From the NCBI GenBank assembly GCA_963755495.1, contig CAVWJS010000002.1, forward strand, positions 372,001 through 436,000: a stretch of DNA of 64,000 bases, read 5' to 3'. Of this stretch, positions 1 to 10,137 are shown one piece after another (positions within the stretch are counted from its first letter, which is position 1; every line of letters starts with the position of its first letter). The notes under the pieces were generated by a model that saw only the letters and a program-made list of their open reading frames with translations, had not been told where the DNA came from and did not search any database. Position numbers and translations under genes: made by a program. The DNA comes from Bog-473 sp963755495 (GTDB taxonomy: Bacteria; Actinomycetota; Acidimicrobiia; Acidimicrobiales; RAAP-2).

Positions 1-1
1 C

Positions 2-568
2 ATCGAGCTCGGTCCCGATGCGCCCACCTTGTGTGACGGGTGGACCACTTCGGACTTGGCCGCGCATCTTGTCGTCCGTGAACGGCGACCCGATAGCGGA
101 CCAGGGATCGTATGGTCCCCGTTGTCTGCCTATACCGAAAAGGTCCGACGCTCTGAAAAGGGGCGCAACCCGTGGCCCAAGCTGGTCGAGAGGGTTCGTC
201 AGGGGCCGCCGCGGCTGCTCCGTCCGGTCGATGTCCCGATGAACACGGTCGAATACTTCATCCACGTAGAGGACGTCCGGCGCGCCCAACCAGAGTGGGA
301 GCCCCGCTCTCTCTCAGACGGAATGGCCGACGCTCTTTGGGCTCGAGTCGGCCCCCGTGGAATGGCAAAGAAAGTTCCTGCCACCATCATCATTACTTCC
401 CCGGGACGCCCCGACAAAGAGGCGGGCACGGGACCCCGGCTTGTGCTCACCGGCGACCCGGGAGAACTCATGATGTTCGGCTCCGGCCGCCAAAGTGCGG
501 CCAGCGTGGAGATCACGGGCGATGACGCTTTGGCGTCACAGCTGCGTACGGCGGCCCTAGGAATCTGA
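2..568 (+). CDS. TIGR03085-type actinobacterial protein, DinB/maleylpyruvate-isomerase-like fold (5' truncated)
   Basis: The reading frame is open from the first bases, so the true start lies before the window. The visible 188 codons begin with an ELGPDAPTLCDGWTT segment followed by DLAAHLVVRERRPD, the signature of the TIGR03085 family. These are small actinobacterial relatives of mycothiol-dependent maleylpyruvate isomerases with a DinB-like four-helix fold. The HLVVRERRP histidine lies where DinB-like proteins bind metal. A later VEYFIHVEDVRRAQP segment and a C-terminal GDPGELMMFGSGR segment also fit the family. The biochemical role is not established. The next gene is convergent and its stop overlaps this 3' end by about 12 bp. 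Confidence 0.75.
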   Translation: MELGPDAPTLCDGWTTSDLAAHLVVRERRPDSGPGIVWSPLSAYTEKVRRSEKGRNPWPKLVERVRQGPPRLLRPVDVPMNTVEYFIHVEDVRRAQPEWEPRSLSDGMADALWARVGPRGMAKKVPATIIITSPGRPDKEAGTGPRLVLTGDPGELMMFGSGRQSAASVEITGDDALASQLRTAALGI

Positions 569-1867
569 ACCCGCCCCGTCCGCCCCCGGTCCGTCTACGT
601 CTCCCAAGACCTGGTCGAACCAACGTGCCACCTCCGTCCGGTCGGTCACGGTGCGCCCCAACCGGGTGATCGCCGTGGCCACCGACCGGTGCCTCCCGGG
701 GGAGCGCCGTCGAGCAGCTCGTTCCAAAAGACCGCCCAACCTCCCGCGACAGAATCGAGGCCGCTCACCACGGTGAGAAGCCGGACCAATAGGGAGACTG
801 CCCAGGGTCGCCCCACGAGTGCCGACTGCGCCACAGCGGTAATGCGCTGATATGGAAGGTGCGCAGCCGCAATGGCGGACCGATAGCTCTCGGCCGCATG
901 ATCCGGCCCCGTCAGAATCGCCTGTGCCGCAAGCCGACCGCTTCTCATTGCCTGTGCGATGCCCTCACCTTGCATCGGGTTGACGAGACCGGCGGCATCA
1001 CCCACGAGCAGGACGGAGCTGGCCGCCGGCGTGGTCCCCACGATGCCCATCTTGAGCCACCCGCCTAGAGGTCGCCCTGGCGGCTCAGACGGCGATTCGG
1101 CGAGGAGGCCGATCGCGCCAAGGTGGGCCAGGAACGCCGGCAAGGCCCGCACCACTACGCGCGCCGGCGTGACGGTCCGCGCGCGTGGCGATGCCGAGCC
1201 CGATGTTGGCCCCCTCCGCAGCAGGGAAGGCCCAGCCATAGCCCGGGAAGGCCTTCCAGGGAGTGGGTTCCCAGGTGACGATGGCGGCGAGTTCAATCGG
1301 ATTTGGCACATAGGTCCTGATCGCGAAGCCCCACAGCACACGCGACGGCTCGACCAGTCCGGCCGCGGTTGCCACCCCACTGGTGGCACCGTCGGCTCCG
1401 ATGACGAAATCGGCCCGTAGCTCCTCCCCCGTGCTCAGCCGGTAGCCATCTATCGTTCCTTTGGAATTTCCTTCGGCCATCAGCGGTTCCTCGGCACGAG
1501 CGGAGAACGAAACTGCACCGGCCTCGAGCGCCGCATGATGGAGCATCTCGTCAAAGGAGCTGCGTTTCACCGCGGTTCCGTGACCGGGGTAGGTGAGGCC
1601 TTCTGCGCTTGGCATCCGTACTCGTGTGCCCGTCGGCCCCACTACCAGCATGTCCCCGACGTGCGGGCCTTCCAGCGTTGGCAGGCCCAGGTCGGCCAGC
1701 AGCCGAAGGCCTCGAGGGCCGACCATGTCACCGCAGGCTTTGTCGCGCGGAAAAATCGCCTTGTCTACCAGCGCCACCCGCGCTCCACCCCGTGCCAGCG
1801 TCAGCGCGGCCACGCTGCCAGCGGGGCCGCTTCCGATCACGACGACATCGAAGCGCGTCTCGCGCAC
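557..1867 (-). CDS. Geranylgeranyl reductase family FAD-dependent oxidoreductase (two frameshifts)
   Basis: The N-terminus carries a Rossmann dinucleotide motif (VVVIGSGPAGSVAALTLARGG), then DKACGDMVGPRG and ADFVIGADGATSGVA, all typical of the geranylgeranyl reductase/MenJ flavoprotein family that saturates isoprenoid chains of menaquinone or lipids. A second FAD motif, LLVGDAAGLVNPMQGEGI, lies in another frame. The frame changes near 1160 and again near 693 in a CCCCCGGGAGG run, so a roughly 435-residue protein is split into three pieces. I chose GTG at 1867 because CGGGAGGAGC sits just upstream. It diverges from the menG-like gene 62 bp away, which supports a quinone role. Both shifts look like sequencing indels. 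Confidence 0.8.
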
Positions 1868-1929
1868 GCTGCTCCTCCCGACCCCGTCCGACCTACAGTG
1901 AGATCTTCCCATTCTCGGAGGTAGCAGCG

Positions 1930-2663
1930 TTGCCGCACGTGACTGGCGATCGGAACCGGTTCGCTCAGGAACTCTTCACCTCCCTCCCCAGGCGCTACGA
2001 CCGGTTGGCCGAAGTCCTCTCCATGGGCCAGAACGGTCGATGGCGCCGGGCCATGGTCGACCATATCGTGCCGTCGTCCCCGGGACGAGTACTCGACGTG
2101 GCGTCGGGGACGGCCGGCGTCGCATTGCAACTGGCGGCGCGCACGCTCGGCCGACGTCGTCGGCGTCGATCTGACGATCGGCATGCTGGCCCAGGGACGT
2201 CGAAACGTTGACGCGAGCCGGCATGGGTCAGCGGGTGCAGCTGCGTCGCCGGCCGGGCCGAGCAGCTGCCGTTCCCCGATGCGTCCTTCGACGCCCTCAC
2301 ATTCACCTACCTGCTGCGCTACGTCGACGACCCCCAGGCCACGCTGCGCGAGCTGGCCCGCGTCGTCAAGCCCGGCGGCGCCGTGGCCAGCCTCGAGTTC
2401 TTCGTTCCCCCGCAGCCGCTTCTGGCGATTCTGGTGGTTCCTGTACACGCGGCTCCTCCTCCCCGCTGGGGGATGGTTGACCGGCGGGCGCGAGTGGTTC
2501 AACGGTCGGCCAGTTCCTCGGCCCTAACATCTCGGGCCACTATCGGAAGTACCCACTGTCGTGGACCGAAGACGCGTGGCGGCGGGCCGGATTCGAGAAT
2601 GTCGGCGTCCGCGTCATGAGCCTCGGTGGGGGTCTCGTGATGTGGGGAACGCGGAGCGGTGTG
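1930..2663 (+). CDS. menG: Demethylmenaquinone methyltransferase, UbiE/MenG family (multiple frameshifts)
   Basis: A TTG start at 1930 follows GGAGG at 1917-1921. The first frame gives RFAQELFTSLPRRYDRLAEVLSMGQ and the SAM-binding VLDVASGTAGVALQLAAR. Later frames give ADVVGVDLTIGMLAQGR, LPFPDASFDALTFTYLLRYV, ELARVVKPGGAVASLEFF and a C-terminal ISGHYRKYPLSWTEDAWRRAGF. Together they form a complete class I methyltransferase of the UbiE/MenG family, which methylates demethylmenaquinol. At least three to four frame changes occur between 2150 and 2510. The family call is strong because the pieces are colinear, but the exact 3' end (about 2663) is approximate. It probably abuts or overlaps the following membrane protein gene. 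Confidence 0.75.
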
Positions 2664-3406
2664 ACCCGCCCGAGGCTGAGCGCCGTCCCGCCTTCTACGC
2701 GGCTCGGCCCGGCGGGTGGCGGGACTGGTGGACACTGCTCCACCCTCCCTACACGGCTTGGCACCTGTCCTACGTGGTGATCGGCGCTTCGCTGGCGCCG
2801 CATGTCAGTCTTAGCCGGCTGGTGGCGACACTCCTGGCTTTCCTCTTTGCGGTCGGGTCTTGCCGCGCATGCCCTCGACGAGCTGCACGGACGCCCCCTC
2901 GGAACCCGTATCTCGGCGGCCACTCTGATGTGCGTGACGGTCGCAGGCTTGGCCGGAGCGGTCGCGTTGGGGGTCATCGGGACTCTCCCGGGTCGGGTGG
3001 CCACTGATTCCCTTCATGGTGCTCGGCCCTCTGCTCGTGGTGGCCTACAACTGGGAGTTGTTCGGCGGGCTGGTGCATACCGACGCCGGGTTCGCGCTTC
3101 GCCTGGGGCTCATTCCCCGTACTCGTGGCGTACTGGCACAGACGGGTCGACTCGGCGTCTGAGCCCAGTCCTCGCGTGCCGCAGCTGCCTTCGCTCTGTC
3201 TGCTGCCCAGCGCCGCTTGAGCACTCCGGCCCGGATGATCCGTCGGCGAGCGGCTGGCGTCGAGGGGGGCATCAGGTTGGCCGATGGCGACAGCGATCCC
3301 GCTGGACGCGCAGACCCTGCTGGCTCCCCTCGAAACGGCACTCCACGCCATGTCGTGGGGTGTGGTTCTCGTGGCGGCCTCGCTGGCCGTGGCCCGGCTG
3401 GGCTGA
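2658..3406 (+). CDS. UbiA-like polytopic membrane protein (multiple frameshifts)
   Basis: Colinear pieces in different frames give WRDWWTLLHPPYTAWHLSYV with a hydrophobic helix, then FAVG and AHALDELHGRPLGTRIS followed by two more hydrophobic helices. A PFMVLGPLLVVAYNWELFGG segment and a final TM helix ending AVARLG at the TGA at 3404-3406 complete it. The ALDELHGRPLGTRIS part resembles the position and shape of the NDxxD-xx-RP motif of UbiA prenyltransferases, but the usual aspartate-rich motif is not intact. I therefore call it UbiA-like only. It follows menG directly and ends 7 bp from a convergent SRPBCC gene. At least three frame changes occur. The start (a GTG around 2660) is uncertain. 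Confidence 0.5.
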
Positions 3407-3413
3407 CGTTGGA

Positions 3414-3878
3414 TTAACCGGGGGCCTCCAGGCGACGCCGAAAGCCAGCGACGGTCATCTCCACCACTCGGTCGTGACCCCACTGCAGCAGAGGAAGCCC
3501 GAACCGGCTGGCCAAGCGCATGGGCCGTTGCATCATCTCCACTGTCCATGCCACCTCAATAAGCGAGCCGTCGTCGTGAGGCTGCATTCTCAGCTGCGCC
3601 AGTCCCTCGAGGTCGCCGCCAATAAGGGCGTCGATGGCTGTGGGTGCCTCGCAGCCCGTAAGCATCACCCGGATGCGCATGCGATAGGGAAGTGGTGGCA
3701 CGACCATTCCGTGCAAGACCGACCCCACTGCGAGTGACGCTCCCTCCATGCGGAACTCCTGCAACCACGGCCACCAGCGCTCGAACTGATCGACGCGCTC
3801 GATCGACGCCCACACCTCACTCGGAGTAAGTCCGAATTCGAACGCTTGCCGGTAGGCAATGGTCGGTCGCCGCGGCAT
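3414..3878 (-). CDS. SRPBCC (polyketide cyclase/START-like) family protein
   Basis: About 154 residues from MPRRPTIAYRQAFEFGLTPSEVWASIERVDQFERWWPWL show the SRPBCC pattern: an initial strand, a PSEVWxxIxxVDQFERWWPW helix segment, an LAVGSVLHGMVVPPLPYRMRI strand pair, and a long amphipathic C-terminal helix. The fold binds hydrophobic ligands, and no specific substrate can be inferred. The same frame stays open upstream to 4313, but that extension shows no family match and contains a strong hairpin. I therefore prefer the ATG at 3878, although no clear ribosome binding site precedes it. It is convergent with the UbiA-like gene. Confidence 0.6.
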   Translation of the reverse strand: MPRRPTIAYRQAFEFGLTPSEVWASIERVDQFERWWPWLQEFRMEGASLAVGSVLHGMVVPPLPYRMRIRVMLTGCEAPTAIDALIGGDLEGLAQLRMQPHDDGSLIEVAWTVEMMQRPMRLASRFGLPLLQWGHDRVVEMTVAGFRRRLEAPG

Positions 3879-4251
3879 TGGGCGCAAGACTAGGAGCCGC
3901 TCGGCCCGCTCCGCTCGTGGGTGCTCTCGGGTGTCACCGTCCGACAGCGTCGGACGGTGACTGAACCCGAGTGGCGTCCCTGCCACGTCACCAGCTTCGA
4001 AAGAAACGACTGATGCCCTGCCATTGTCCAGCCCATTTGGCCCAACGGCCAGAGTCAAAAGTCCCGGGCCGCGCCCCACGGGGTAGGGCCGAAAGTCCCA
4101 ATATTTCGAGCCCAAACCTGGCAGAATCTGTTCTGCGATCTCCTCGAAGTCGGTCACGACAACCCGTGTGGAGACCTCACCCGACTCAAGGCCACGAACG
4201 AATGGTGCACATGCAGCTCCCCCGCTTACCAATAGTCGTCGCATCGTGGGG
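3879..4251. other. Intergenic region between SRPBCC gene and rnd
   Basis: This 373-bp divergent gap shows no recognisable protein. The minus-strand frame of the SRPBCC gene is open through it, so an N-terminal extension cannot be excluded. It contains the perfect hairpin described separately. Confidence 0.45.
3934..3960. repeat. Perfect inverted repeat, 11-bp arms
   Basis: TCACCGTCCGA (3934-3944) and TCGGACGGTGA (3950-3960) are exact reverse complements around a CAGCG loop. There is no T-run, so it is not a typical intrinsic terminator. Its position 56 bp upstream of the proposed SRPBCC start makes an operator or mRNA hairpin possible. Confidence 0.7.
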
Positions 4252-5446
4252 ATGAGCAAATCCTCCGCGCCACTCATGGTGGTGGAAGACGTTGGCCTCG
4301 ATGCGCTGTGCACGGAGGTGGCGAACGAGGAGTACTACGCAGTCGATACTGAGTTCCACACCGAACGCACCTACTTCCCCAGGCTGGCATTGATTCAGCT
4401 GGCGTGGGCCAACAAAGTGGCATTGATCGATCCACTCGCGGTGGACCCACGACCGTTGGCCCGGGTGTTCCGCGGGCCGGGTATCGCGGTGGCACACGCG
4501 GCCGAACAAGACATCGAGATTCTCATGACTGCGTGCGGAGCGGTGCCCTCGACTGTGTTTGACACCCAGATTGTCGCCGGGTTCTTAGGCATGTCGTCTC
4601 CGTCGCTTTCCCGGCTTGTCGATCAGGTGCTCGGAATTTCGCTACCGAAAGCGGACCAGCTGTCCGATTGGATGCAACGCCCCATCCCCGATCGGCAAGT
4701 CACCTATGCCGCGGGCGATGTCGCTTATCTCCTCGAGCTTCACGCGATCATCACACAACGGCTCGAAGAGCTAGGGCGGCTCACCTGGGCGCTCGAGGAG
4801 TGTGCGCAGATGTTATCCGTGCGCCATCGCCACAGCGTTCCCGAGGAGCTCTGGTGGAAGATGGGCGACATCCGCAAGTTGTCAGGACGCTCTCGTGGCG
4901 TGGCTCAAGAGATGGCGGCGTGGAGAGATCGTCGGGCCGCGACTGTCGATCGGCCGCGCCGCAACCGTTCTTTCGGATCTCGCACTGCTCGCCATCGCCC
5001 AACGGCCGCCGAGGAACCGCCACGAGCTCGAGCAGACACGCGGGGTCGACAGTCGTCATCTGGCACACGGTGGGGCGGCGGAGATCCTCGCCGCTGTGGC
5101 GCGTGGGCTGGCGCTCGCTCCTGGTGACGTGCGGCTCCCGCCTGACGGCAAGGAGGCGCAAGCGCCACCCGCCGCCGTTGCGGTCTGTACCGGCCTCGTG
5201 CGCCAGATCGCGGACGACCTCAGCTTCGACCAGGGCCTGCTGGCCACCCGCGCCGACATTGCGAACCTCCTGAGCGGTCAAGCCAGCCGGCTCGATACAG
5301 GGTGGCGCAGTTCGATTGCCGGCGATCCGCTCCGAAGCTTGATGGCGGGCGCCGTAGCTGCGGCCTTCGACGTGGATGGCGCGCTCGTCCTCGAAGAGAG
5401 GTCGTTTCGACCTCAGTTCACGGTGCGCTCACGCCCAGACCAGTAG
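4252..5446 (+). CDS. rnd: Ribonuclease D (one frameshift)
   Basis: The N-terminal DEDD exonuclease domain is clear: YYAVDTEFHTERTYFP (ExoI, D and E), AVAHAAEQDIEIL (ExoII) and VTYAAGDVAYLLELH (ExoIII with Tyr). An HRDC-like C-terminal part (VLSDLALLAIAQRPPRNRHELEQ...) follows in another frame, so one indel lies near 4962-4968. Restored, the protein is about 397 residues, normal for actinobacterial RNase D, which trims 3' ends of stable RNAs. The ATG at 4252 has only a weak GTGGGG upstream. Its 3' end overlaps the convergent acyl-CoA ligase gene by about 34 bp. Confidence 0.85.
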
Positions 5447-6959
5447 GGCTGGCGCAATTTGTACTTCTGAAGTTTGCCGGTTGCCGTGCGGTCGAGGGCG
5501 CTTCGGAACTCTACGCTCGTCGGGGCCTTGAAGTGCGCCATGTTTTCTCGGCAGTGGACGATGAGGTCGTCTTCCGACGCTTCGACGTCGGGACGGAGTA
5601 CCACAAGTGCCTTAATGGTCTCGCCCCATTTCTCATGCGGAACCCCGATAACCGCGACCTCGGCCACAGCGGGATGGCGGTACAGGCAGTCCTCCACCTC
5701 GATGGAGGAAACATTCTCCCCCCCAGTGATGATCACGTCCTTCTTACGGTCGGAGATGACGAGGTACGCGCCGTCGAGATACCCCCCGTCGCCGGTGTGA
5801 AACCAGCCGCCGTCGAGCGCCGTCTCTGTCTCTTCGGGCTGCTCCCAATACCCGGCGAAGACGTGGTTGGAGCGGGCTAGAACTTCGCCCTCGTTACTGA
5901 GAGCGATTTGGACACCAATGGCCGGCACCCCGGCGCGGCTCAACCGCTGCGAGCGCTCGACCGCACTCACCGCGTCCCATTCGGCGGGGGCTCGATTGAT
6001 GGTGAGAAGGGGCGAGGTTTCCGTGAGCCCGTAGATCTGCAAGAACTCCCAACCGAGCTCGGTCTCGACCCGCTCGATCGCCCTCGAAGGCGGCGGCGCG
6101 CCCGCCACGACGATGCGCACGGTGCCCGCTCCCGGGATGGGCTGCCCTCGCGCGCGCGTGCTGCAGCCGCGTCGAGAATGGCGGCCACCACAGCGGGGGC
6201 CCCGCACAGAAGCGTGACTCCGTGATGCTCGATCAGCGAGAGGATTTGCTCGCCGTCAATCTTGCGCAGCACCACGTGCATCCCGCCCATCCCTGTCACG
6301 GCGTAGGGCATACCCCACCCGTTGCAATGGAACATGGGCAGGGTGTGCAGCAAGACATCGCGGTCATTTACGCCGGTATGCCAGCCGAACGTCACGGCGT
6401 TGATCCAACAGTTCCGCTGGGTGAGCTGAACCCCCTTTGGACGCGCCGTGGTCCCCGACGTGTAGTTGACCGAGCATGCTTCGTCTTCGTCGGCGGCCCA
6501 GGGCTGGGGATGCGCATCCACCGCCGCCGGCGCAAAGAGCTCTTCGTCGTCGACGCCATCCAGCTTGAATCGGTGCGCCACGGAGATGTCGGCTACCACG
6601 TCGGTGAGATCAGGGTCGTACAGAAGGACGGACGCCCCGGAGTGCTCGACGATGTAGGCGATCTCCGCGGCCGTGAGGCGAAAGTTGATGGGCACCAGGG
6701 TGCGCCCGAAACCACTCACACCGAAGTAGGAGGTCAGGAATCGGGCGGAGTTGGGGCTGACGATGGCCACCCGTTCCCCCAGGGCCACGTTCCGATGATC
6801 CAATGCCAGTGCCATGCCCCGGGCCCGTGCCTCCAGCTCCGCATAGGTCACGACCCCCAGCGAACCTGCGGCATCGGGTTCGTCGATCACGGCCGTACGC
6901 GAGCCAAAGACCTGTGCCCCGCGATTCAAGAAGTCCGCCACCGTAAGTGCGACCCGCAT
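5413..6959 (-). CDS. Fatty acyl-CoA synthetase / AMP-dependent ligase (one frameshift)
   Basis: This is a roughly 515-residue ANL-superfamily ligase that activates a carboxylic acid via an acyl-AMP to the CoA thioester. Visible core motifs are YTSGTTARPKG (P-loop), YGLTETSP (A5), GWFHTGDGGYLDGAYLVISDRKKD split over A7/A8, ITGGENVSS, and the catalytic lysine in RTATGKLQKYKL (A10). The frame changes near 6135 around a GAGGGCAGCCC run between AILDAAAARARE and GAGTVRIVVAGAP. A GGGGGG-rich ribosome binding site precedes the ATG at 6959. The overall shape is that of medium/long-chain acyl-CoA ligases, but the substrate is not determinable. Confidence 0.88.
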
Positions 6960-6997
6960 CTGTGCCCCCCTAACCGATCAATGCTCCCTCGAACGCT

Positions 6998-7978
6998 CTA
7001 CGAGTGACCCAATACCGGGTGAGGGATATACGGCTTTTCCAAAGTAACCACTTCGTCCTCGGTTAACGCCAGCTGCTCGGCCGCCAGAGCGTCCTGCAGG
7101 TGCGCCAACTTGGTCGAGCCAACGATAGGGGCCGTGACACCACGCCGGCCCAACAGCCACGCCAGGGCTACCTGCGCCATGGGAGCGCCGCGAGCCGCGG
7201 CCACCTGCTGTGCGCCTTCCACCACGTCGAAGTCGGTCGGCTGATCGTAGAGATACTCGGTGAAAGCGTCGGTGTTGGCCCGGGTGGTGGTGCGTTCGCC
7301 GGTCCGCGTCCGGGTGCCGGCGAGCGTACCCCGAGCCAATGGACTCCATGGGATGACACCGACTCCCTGATCCAGACACAGGGGGATCATTTCCCTCTCC
7401 TCTTCTCGATAGATCAGGTTGTAGTGGTTCTGCATCGAGACGAACTTTGTCCACCCGTTCTTTTCGGCCGTGTACTGCGCCTTGGCGAATTGCCACGAGG
7501 CCATGCTGCTTGCTCCCAGATAACGGGCCTTTCCGGACAACACCACCTCGTGGAGCGCCCGCATGGTCTCTTCAATCGGAGTACGTGGATCCCAACGGTG
7601 AATCTGATAGAGGTCGACGTAGTCCAATCCAAGGCGACCGAGTGACGCGTCGATACCCGAAAGAATGTGTTTGCGTGACAGGCCGCCGCCATTCTCTCCG
7701 GGCGTCACCGGCATAAACACCTTGGTGGCAATGACCGCCTCGTCGCGACTCAGATACTTACCCACGAGCTTTCCCGTAGCGACCTCGCTCGCGCCCCCGT
7801 TGTAGGTGTCGGCCGTGTCGAAAAACGTGACTCCACCTTCGACCGCTGCCCGCACAATGGGCTCAGCCTCGTCCTCACCGATCGCCCATGGCCTGTCGGC
7901 GCTCTTTCCGAACCCCATCATGCCCAGGCAAACCCTGGAGACCCGGAGCCCCGACGTGCCCAGATTTGTGTACTGCAT
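6998..7978 (-). CDS. Aldo/keto reductase
   Basis: This is an intact 326-residue NADPH-dependent aldo/keto reductase. The catalytic tetrad is visible as Asp54 and Tyr59 (FFDTADTYNGG), Lys86 (VIATKVF) and His127 (DLYQIHRWD). The C-terminal cofactor segment PIVGSTKLAHLQDAL is present. The TIM-barrel order and the LGTSGLRVSRVCLGMMGFG start match the YajO/PdxI-like clade of general AKRs. The ATG at 7978 follows TAGGGAGGTCAACG, a good ribosome binding site. It lies between the acyl-CoA ligase and the dCTP deaminase on the same strand, with short gaps of 38 and 11 bp. The physiological substrate is unknown. Confidence 0.93.
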   Translation of the reverse strand: MQYTNLGTSGLRVSRVCLGMMGFGKSADRPWAIGEDEAEPIVRAAVEGGVTFFDTADTYNGGASEVATGKLVGKYLSRDEAVIATKVFMPVTPGENGGGLSRKHILSGIDASLGRLGLDYVDLYQIHRWDPRTPIEETMRALHEVVLSGKARYLGASSMASWQFAKAQYTAEKNGWTKFVSMQNHYNLIYREEEREMIPLCLDQGVGVIPWSPLARGTLAGTRTRTGERTTTRANTDAFTEYLYDQPTDFDVVEGAQQVAAARGAPMAQVALAWLLGRRGVTAPIVGSTKLAHLQDALAAEQLALTEDEVVTLEKPYIPHPVLGHS

Positions 7979-7989
7979 CGTTGACCTCC

Positions 7990-9130
7990 CTAGCGCGAAG
8001 TTCGCGTGAAGTATCTGCTCAATGTCTCTTCTTGTTGCTGATAGGACGACCCGATGTCAGATCCATACAGAGCCATCGGCTCTTCGAGCATCCGCTCGAA
8101 CGTCAGCTTGCAGACCGCCTGCCCGTTCTCGACCATGAATGGCACGTCATGCGCCCTCACCTCCAATGCGGCCCGGGAGCCTCGAAATCGTCTGCTCGGA
8201 TCAAAACCAAACCCGGGGTCGAAGAACCCGGCGTAGTGCGTGCGCAGCTCTCCGCTGGTCGGGTCGTACGCGGTCATTTCAGCAGCCAGATTCGGAGGGA
8301 TGCTCACCGCCTCGTGGGACATGAGTAGATAGAAGCGCCTTGGTGAGAGCACCAGGCGATCACCTTCCTCCCGGTACACGGGGTCCCAGAACGCGGCCGG
8401 ATCCACCTCACGGTCCGATGTCAGGTCGAGCAGAGGCGCACTATCCCTCGTGCTGTGGCCCACCCGGCCCTGGGCGTCCCCATGCAGGTCGAGTCCCAGA
8501 AAAAGACCATCGGAGAGCACCAGGCGATCACTCGGCACGGGTTCGCCGTCCCGGAAGAGGATCGGCTCCTCCTCGTGCGCCAATCGAACCTGGTCATCGG
8601 TCAGCCAAGGGCGGCCGATGGACAACCGCAATTGGTTCAGCGTGAGGTCCTCGCGGACTCGTACCGCGAAGGAAAGGGGTACGACCTCGAGGTACAACGG
8701 TCCCTGGTACCCCGGCGCGATCTCGTCGAAACGATCGCTGTGATCGGTGATGACGCGGGTGAAAACGTCGATGCGGCCTGTGGAGCTCTTCGGGATTCGC
8801 CTTGCCCCGGAGTCCGGCAGGAAGATCGAGCCGTTCCTTGAGCTCTATGAGGTAGGGGCAGCGGGCCTCGAGCATGGCGCCATCGCCACGCAGGTCGATC
8901 TCGTCGAGGATGTAATCCTTGAGCTTGCGTTCGACCGTGTCGTCACCCGGCAAGAAGCTGCAGCGGATGCGGAGGGCCCGTTCGCCCAGACGCAGGTCCA
9001 AGCTGGCCGGCTGCACGTTTGAGATCGGGATATTGAAGCGGCCCGCATCGACGTAGCCGGCCCGGATGGCCCGCTCGAGAAAGTGACCCGGAAGGACCCC
9101 CTCGGCGCTGGAAGGAAGGCTCAGCACCAT
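7990..9130 (-). CDS. dcd: 2'-deoxycytidine 5'-triphosphate deaminase, long DCD type (one frameshift)
   Basis: The protein is about 380 residues and built from two dUTPase-like halves, as in the long DCD family that deaminates dCTP to dUTP. The first half shows NVQPASLDLRLGERALRIRC and AGLRGKANP. The signature KSSTGRIDVFTRVI appears only after a frame change near 8790, where AATCCCGAAG likely has one extra C. The second half has FYLLMSHEAVSIPPNLAAEM, HYAGFFDPGFG and the C-terminal ENGQAVCKLTFERM. No clear ribosome binding site precedes the ATG at 9130. It is divergent from lepB. Confidence 0.85.
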
Positions 9131-9392
9131 CGGCTACGCCGAGCCGGAAACGTCATACAGGGTCACGCTATGAGCAAAGCACGTGTCGTGGCTCCGCGAA
9201 AGTCCGGTGGACGGAAAAGCCCAGGGGACTTTGTGGATGACTTGGGGAATAACTGCGAATTCCACTCGTCGCGTAGGCACCCAATGGTTATCCACAGGCA
9301 GCTGACGAAGCTCCGTCTCGTTGATTCGCCCCTCCCGAATAATGGGCCTGTGATCGAAAAACCCAGTTTGCCGCGAGTAGCCTGCGCCTACC
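9131..9392. promoter_or_regulatory. dcd-lepB divergent promoter region with DnaA-box-like sites
   Basis: This 262-bp gap holds an exact DnaA box, TTATCCACA, at 9288-9296, and a one-mismatch box in the opposite orientation, TGTGGATGA, at 9232-9240. No clear ribosome binding site precedes either flanking gene. No small gene was seen. Confidence 0.5.
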
Positions 9393-10010
9393 GTGATGGC
9401 TGACCCCTCCGAATCGACGGTCGCCGAGGGGCCATCCAAGAGGTCGCATTGGCTGCGTGAGACCCTGATCGTCATCGTCGTGGCCCTGGTGGCCGCACTT
9501 CTTCTCCGCGCCTTCGTGGTGCAGACGTTTTTCATCCCTTCGGGCTCCATGGAGCCCACCCTCAAGGTCGGCGATCGCATACTCGTCGACAAGCTCAGCT
9601 ATCACCTCCATGGTGTCGACCGGGGCAACATCGTCGTTTTCAAGCGGCCCGCCGATGAGAACTGCGGGGGTGAACCGGTCGCCGACCTGGTCAAGCGGGT
9701 AATAGGGCTCCCAGGCGAGACCATCTCGTTGGTGACCGAGGGCTCGAAGGGCTACGTCGATGTCAATGGGAAGCGTCTCAATGAGACGTGGCTCCCGGCT
9801 TCGGTGCAGGGAACGACATTCCCCGGTCCAGCCGGGAAGCCCTACAACTTGACGAAGCCCTACGTGATCCCGGCCAACCACTATTTCGTCATGGGCGACA
9901 ACCGGACTGACTCCTGCGACAGTCGTTACTGGGGACCGATATCCCGCTCCCTCATCGTGGGGAAGGTCGACCTACGGGTGTGGCCCCTCACGAGCCTGCG
10001 AATCTTTTAG
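9393..10010 (+). CDS. lepB: Signal peptidase I
   Basis: About 205 residues with a cytoplasmic N-terminus and one TM helix (residues 23-44), followed by the type I signal peptidase catalytic boxes. Box B is FFIPSGSMEPTL with Ser52 as nucleophile, box D is LVKRVIGLPGE with Lys101 as general base, and box E is YFVMGDNRTDSCDSRYWGP. It cleaves signal peptides from Sec/Tat-exported proteins on the outer face of the membrane. GTG (9393) and ATG (9396) are adjacent start options and neither has a strong ribosome binding site. The single-helix form fits Gram-positive enzymes. Confidence 0.95.
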   Translation: MMADPSESTVAEGPSKRSHWLRETLIVIVVALVAALLLRAFVVQTFFIPSGSMEPTLKVGDRILVDKLSYHLHGVDRGNIVVFKRPADENCGGEPVADLVKRVIGLPGETISLVTEGSKGYVDVNGKRLNETWLPASVQGTTFPGPAGKPYNLTKPYVIPANHYFVMGDNRTDSCDSRYWGPISRSLIVGKVDLRVWPLTSLRIF

Positions 10011-10137
10011 CAACCCGGGTTACATCCGCCCGGAACAGCCGATCCTCCCCTTATGGGCTCGAGGGTGGTGGCGCGGTTAAGAAGGTCCCACCACTCAGTA
10101 CGATTGTGAACATCTTTTCGTGATCAGAAGGGACGAG

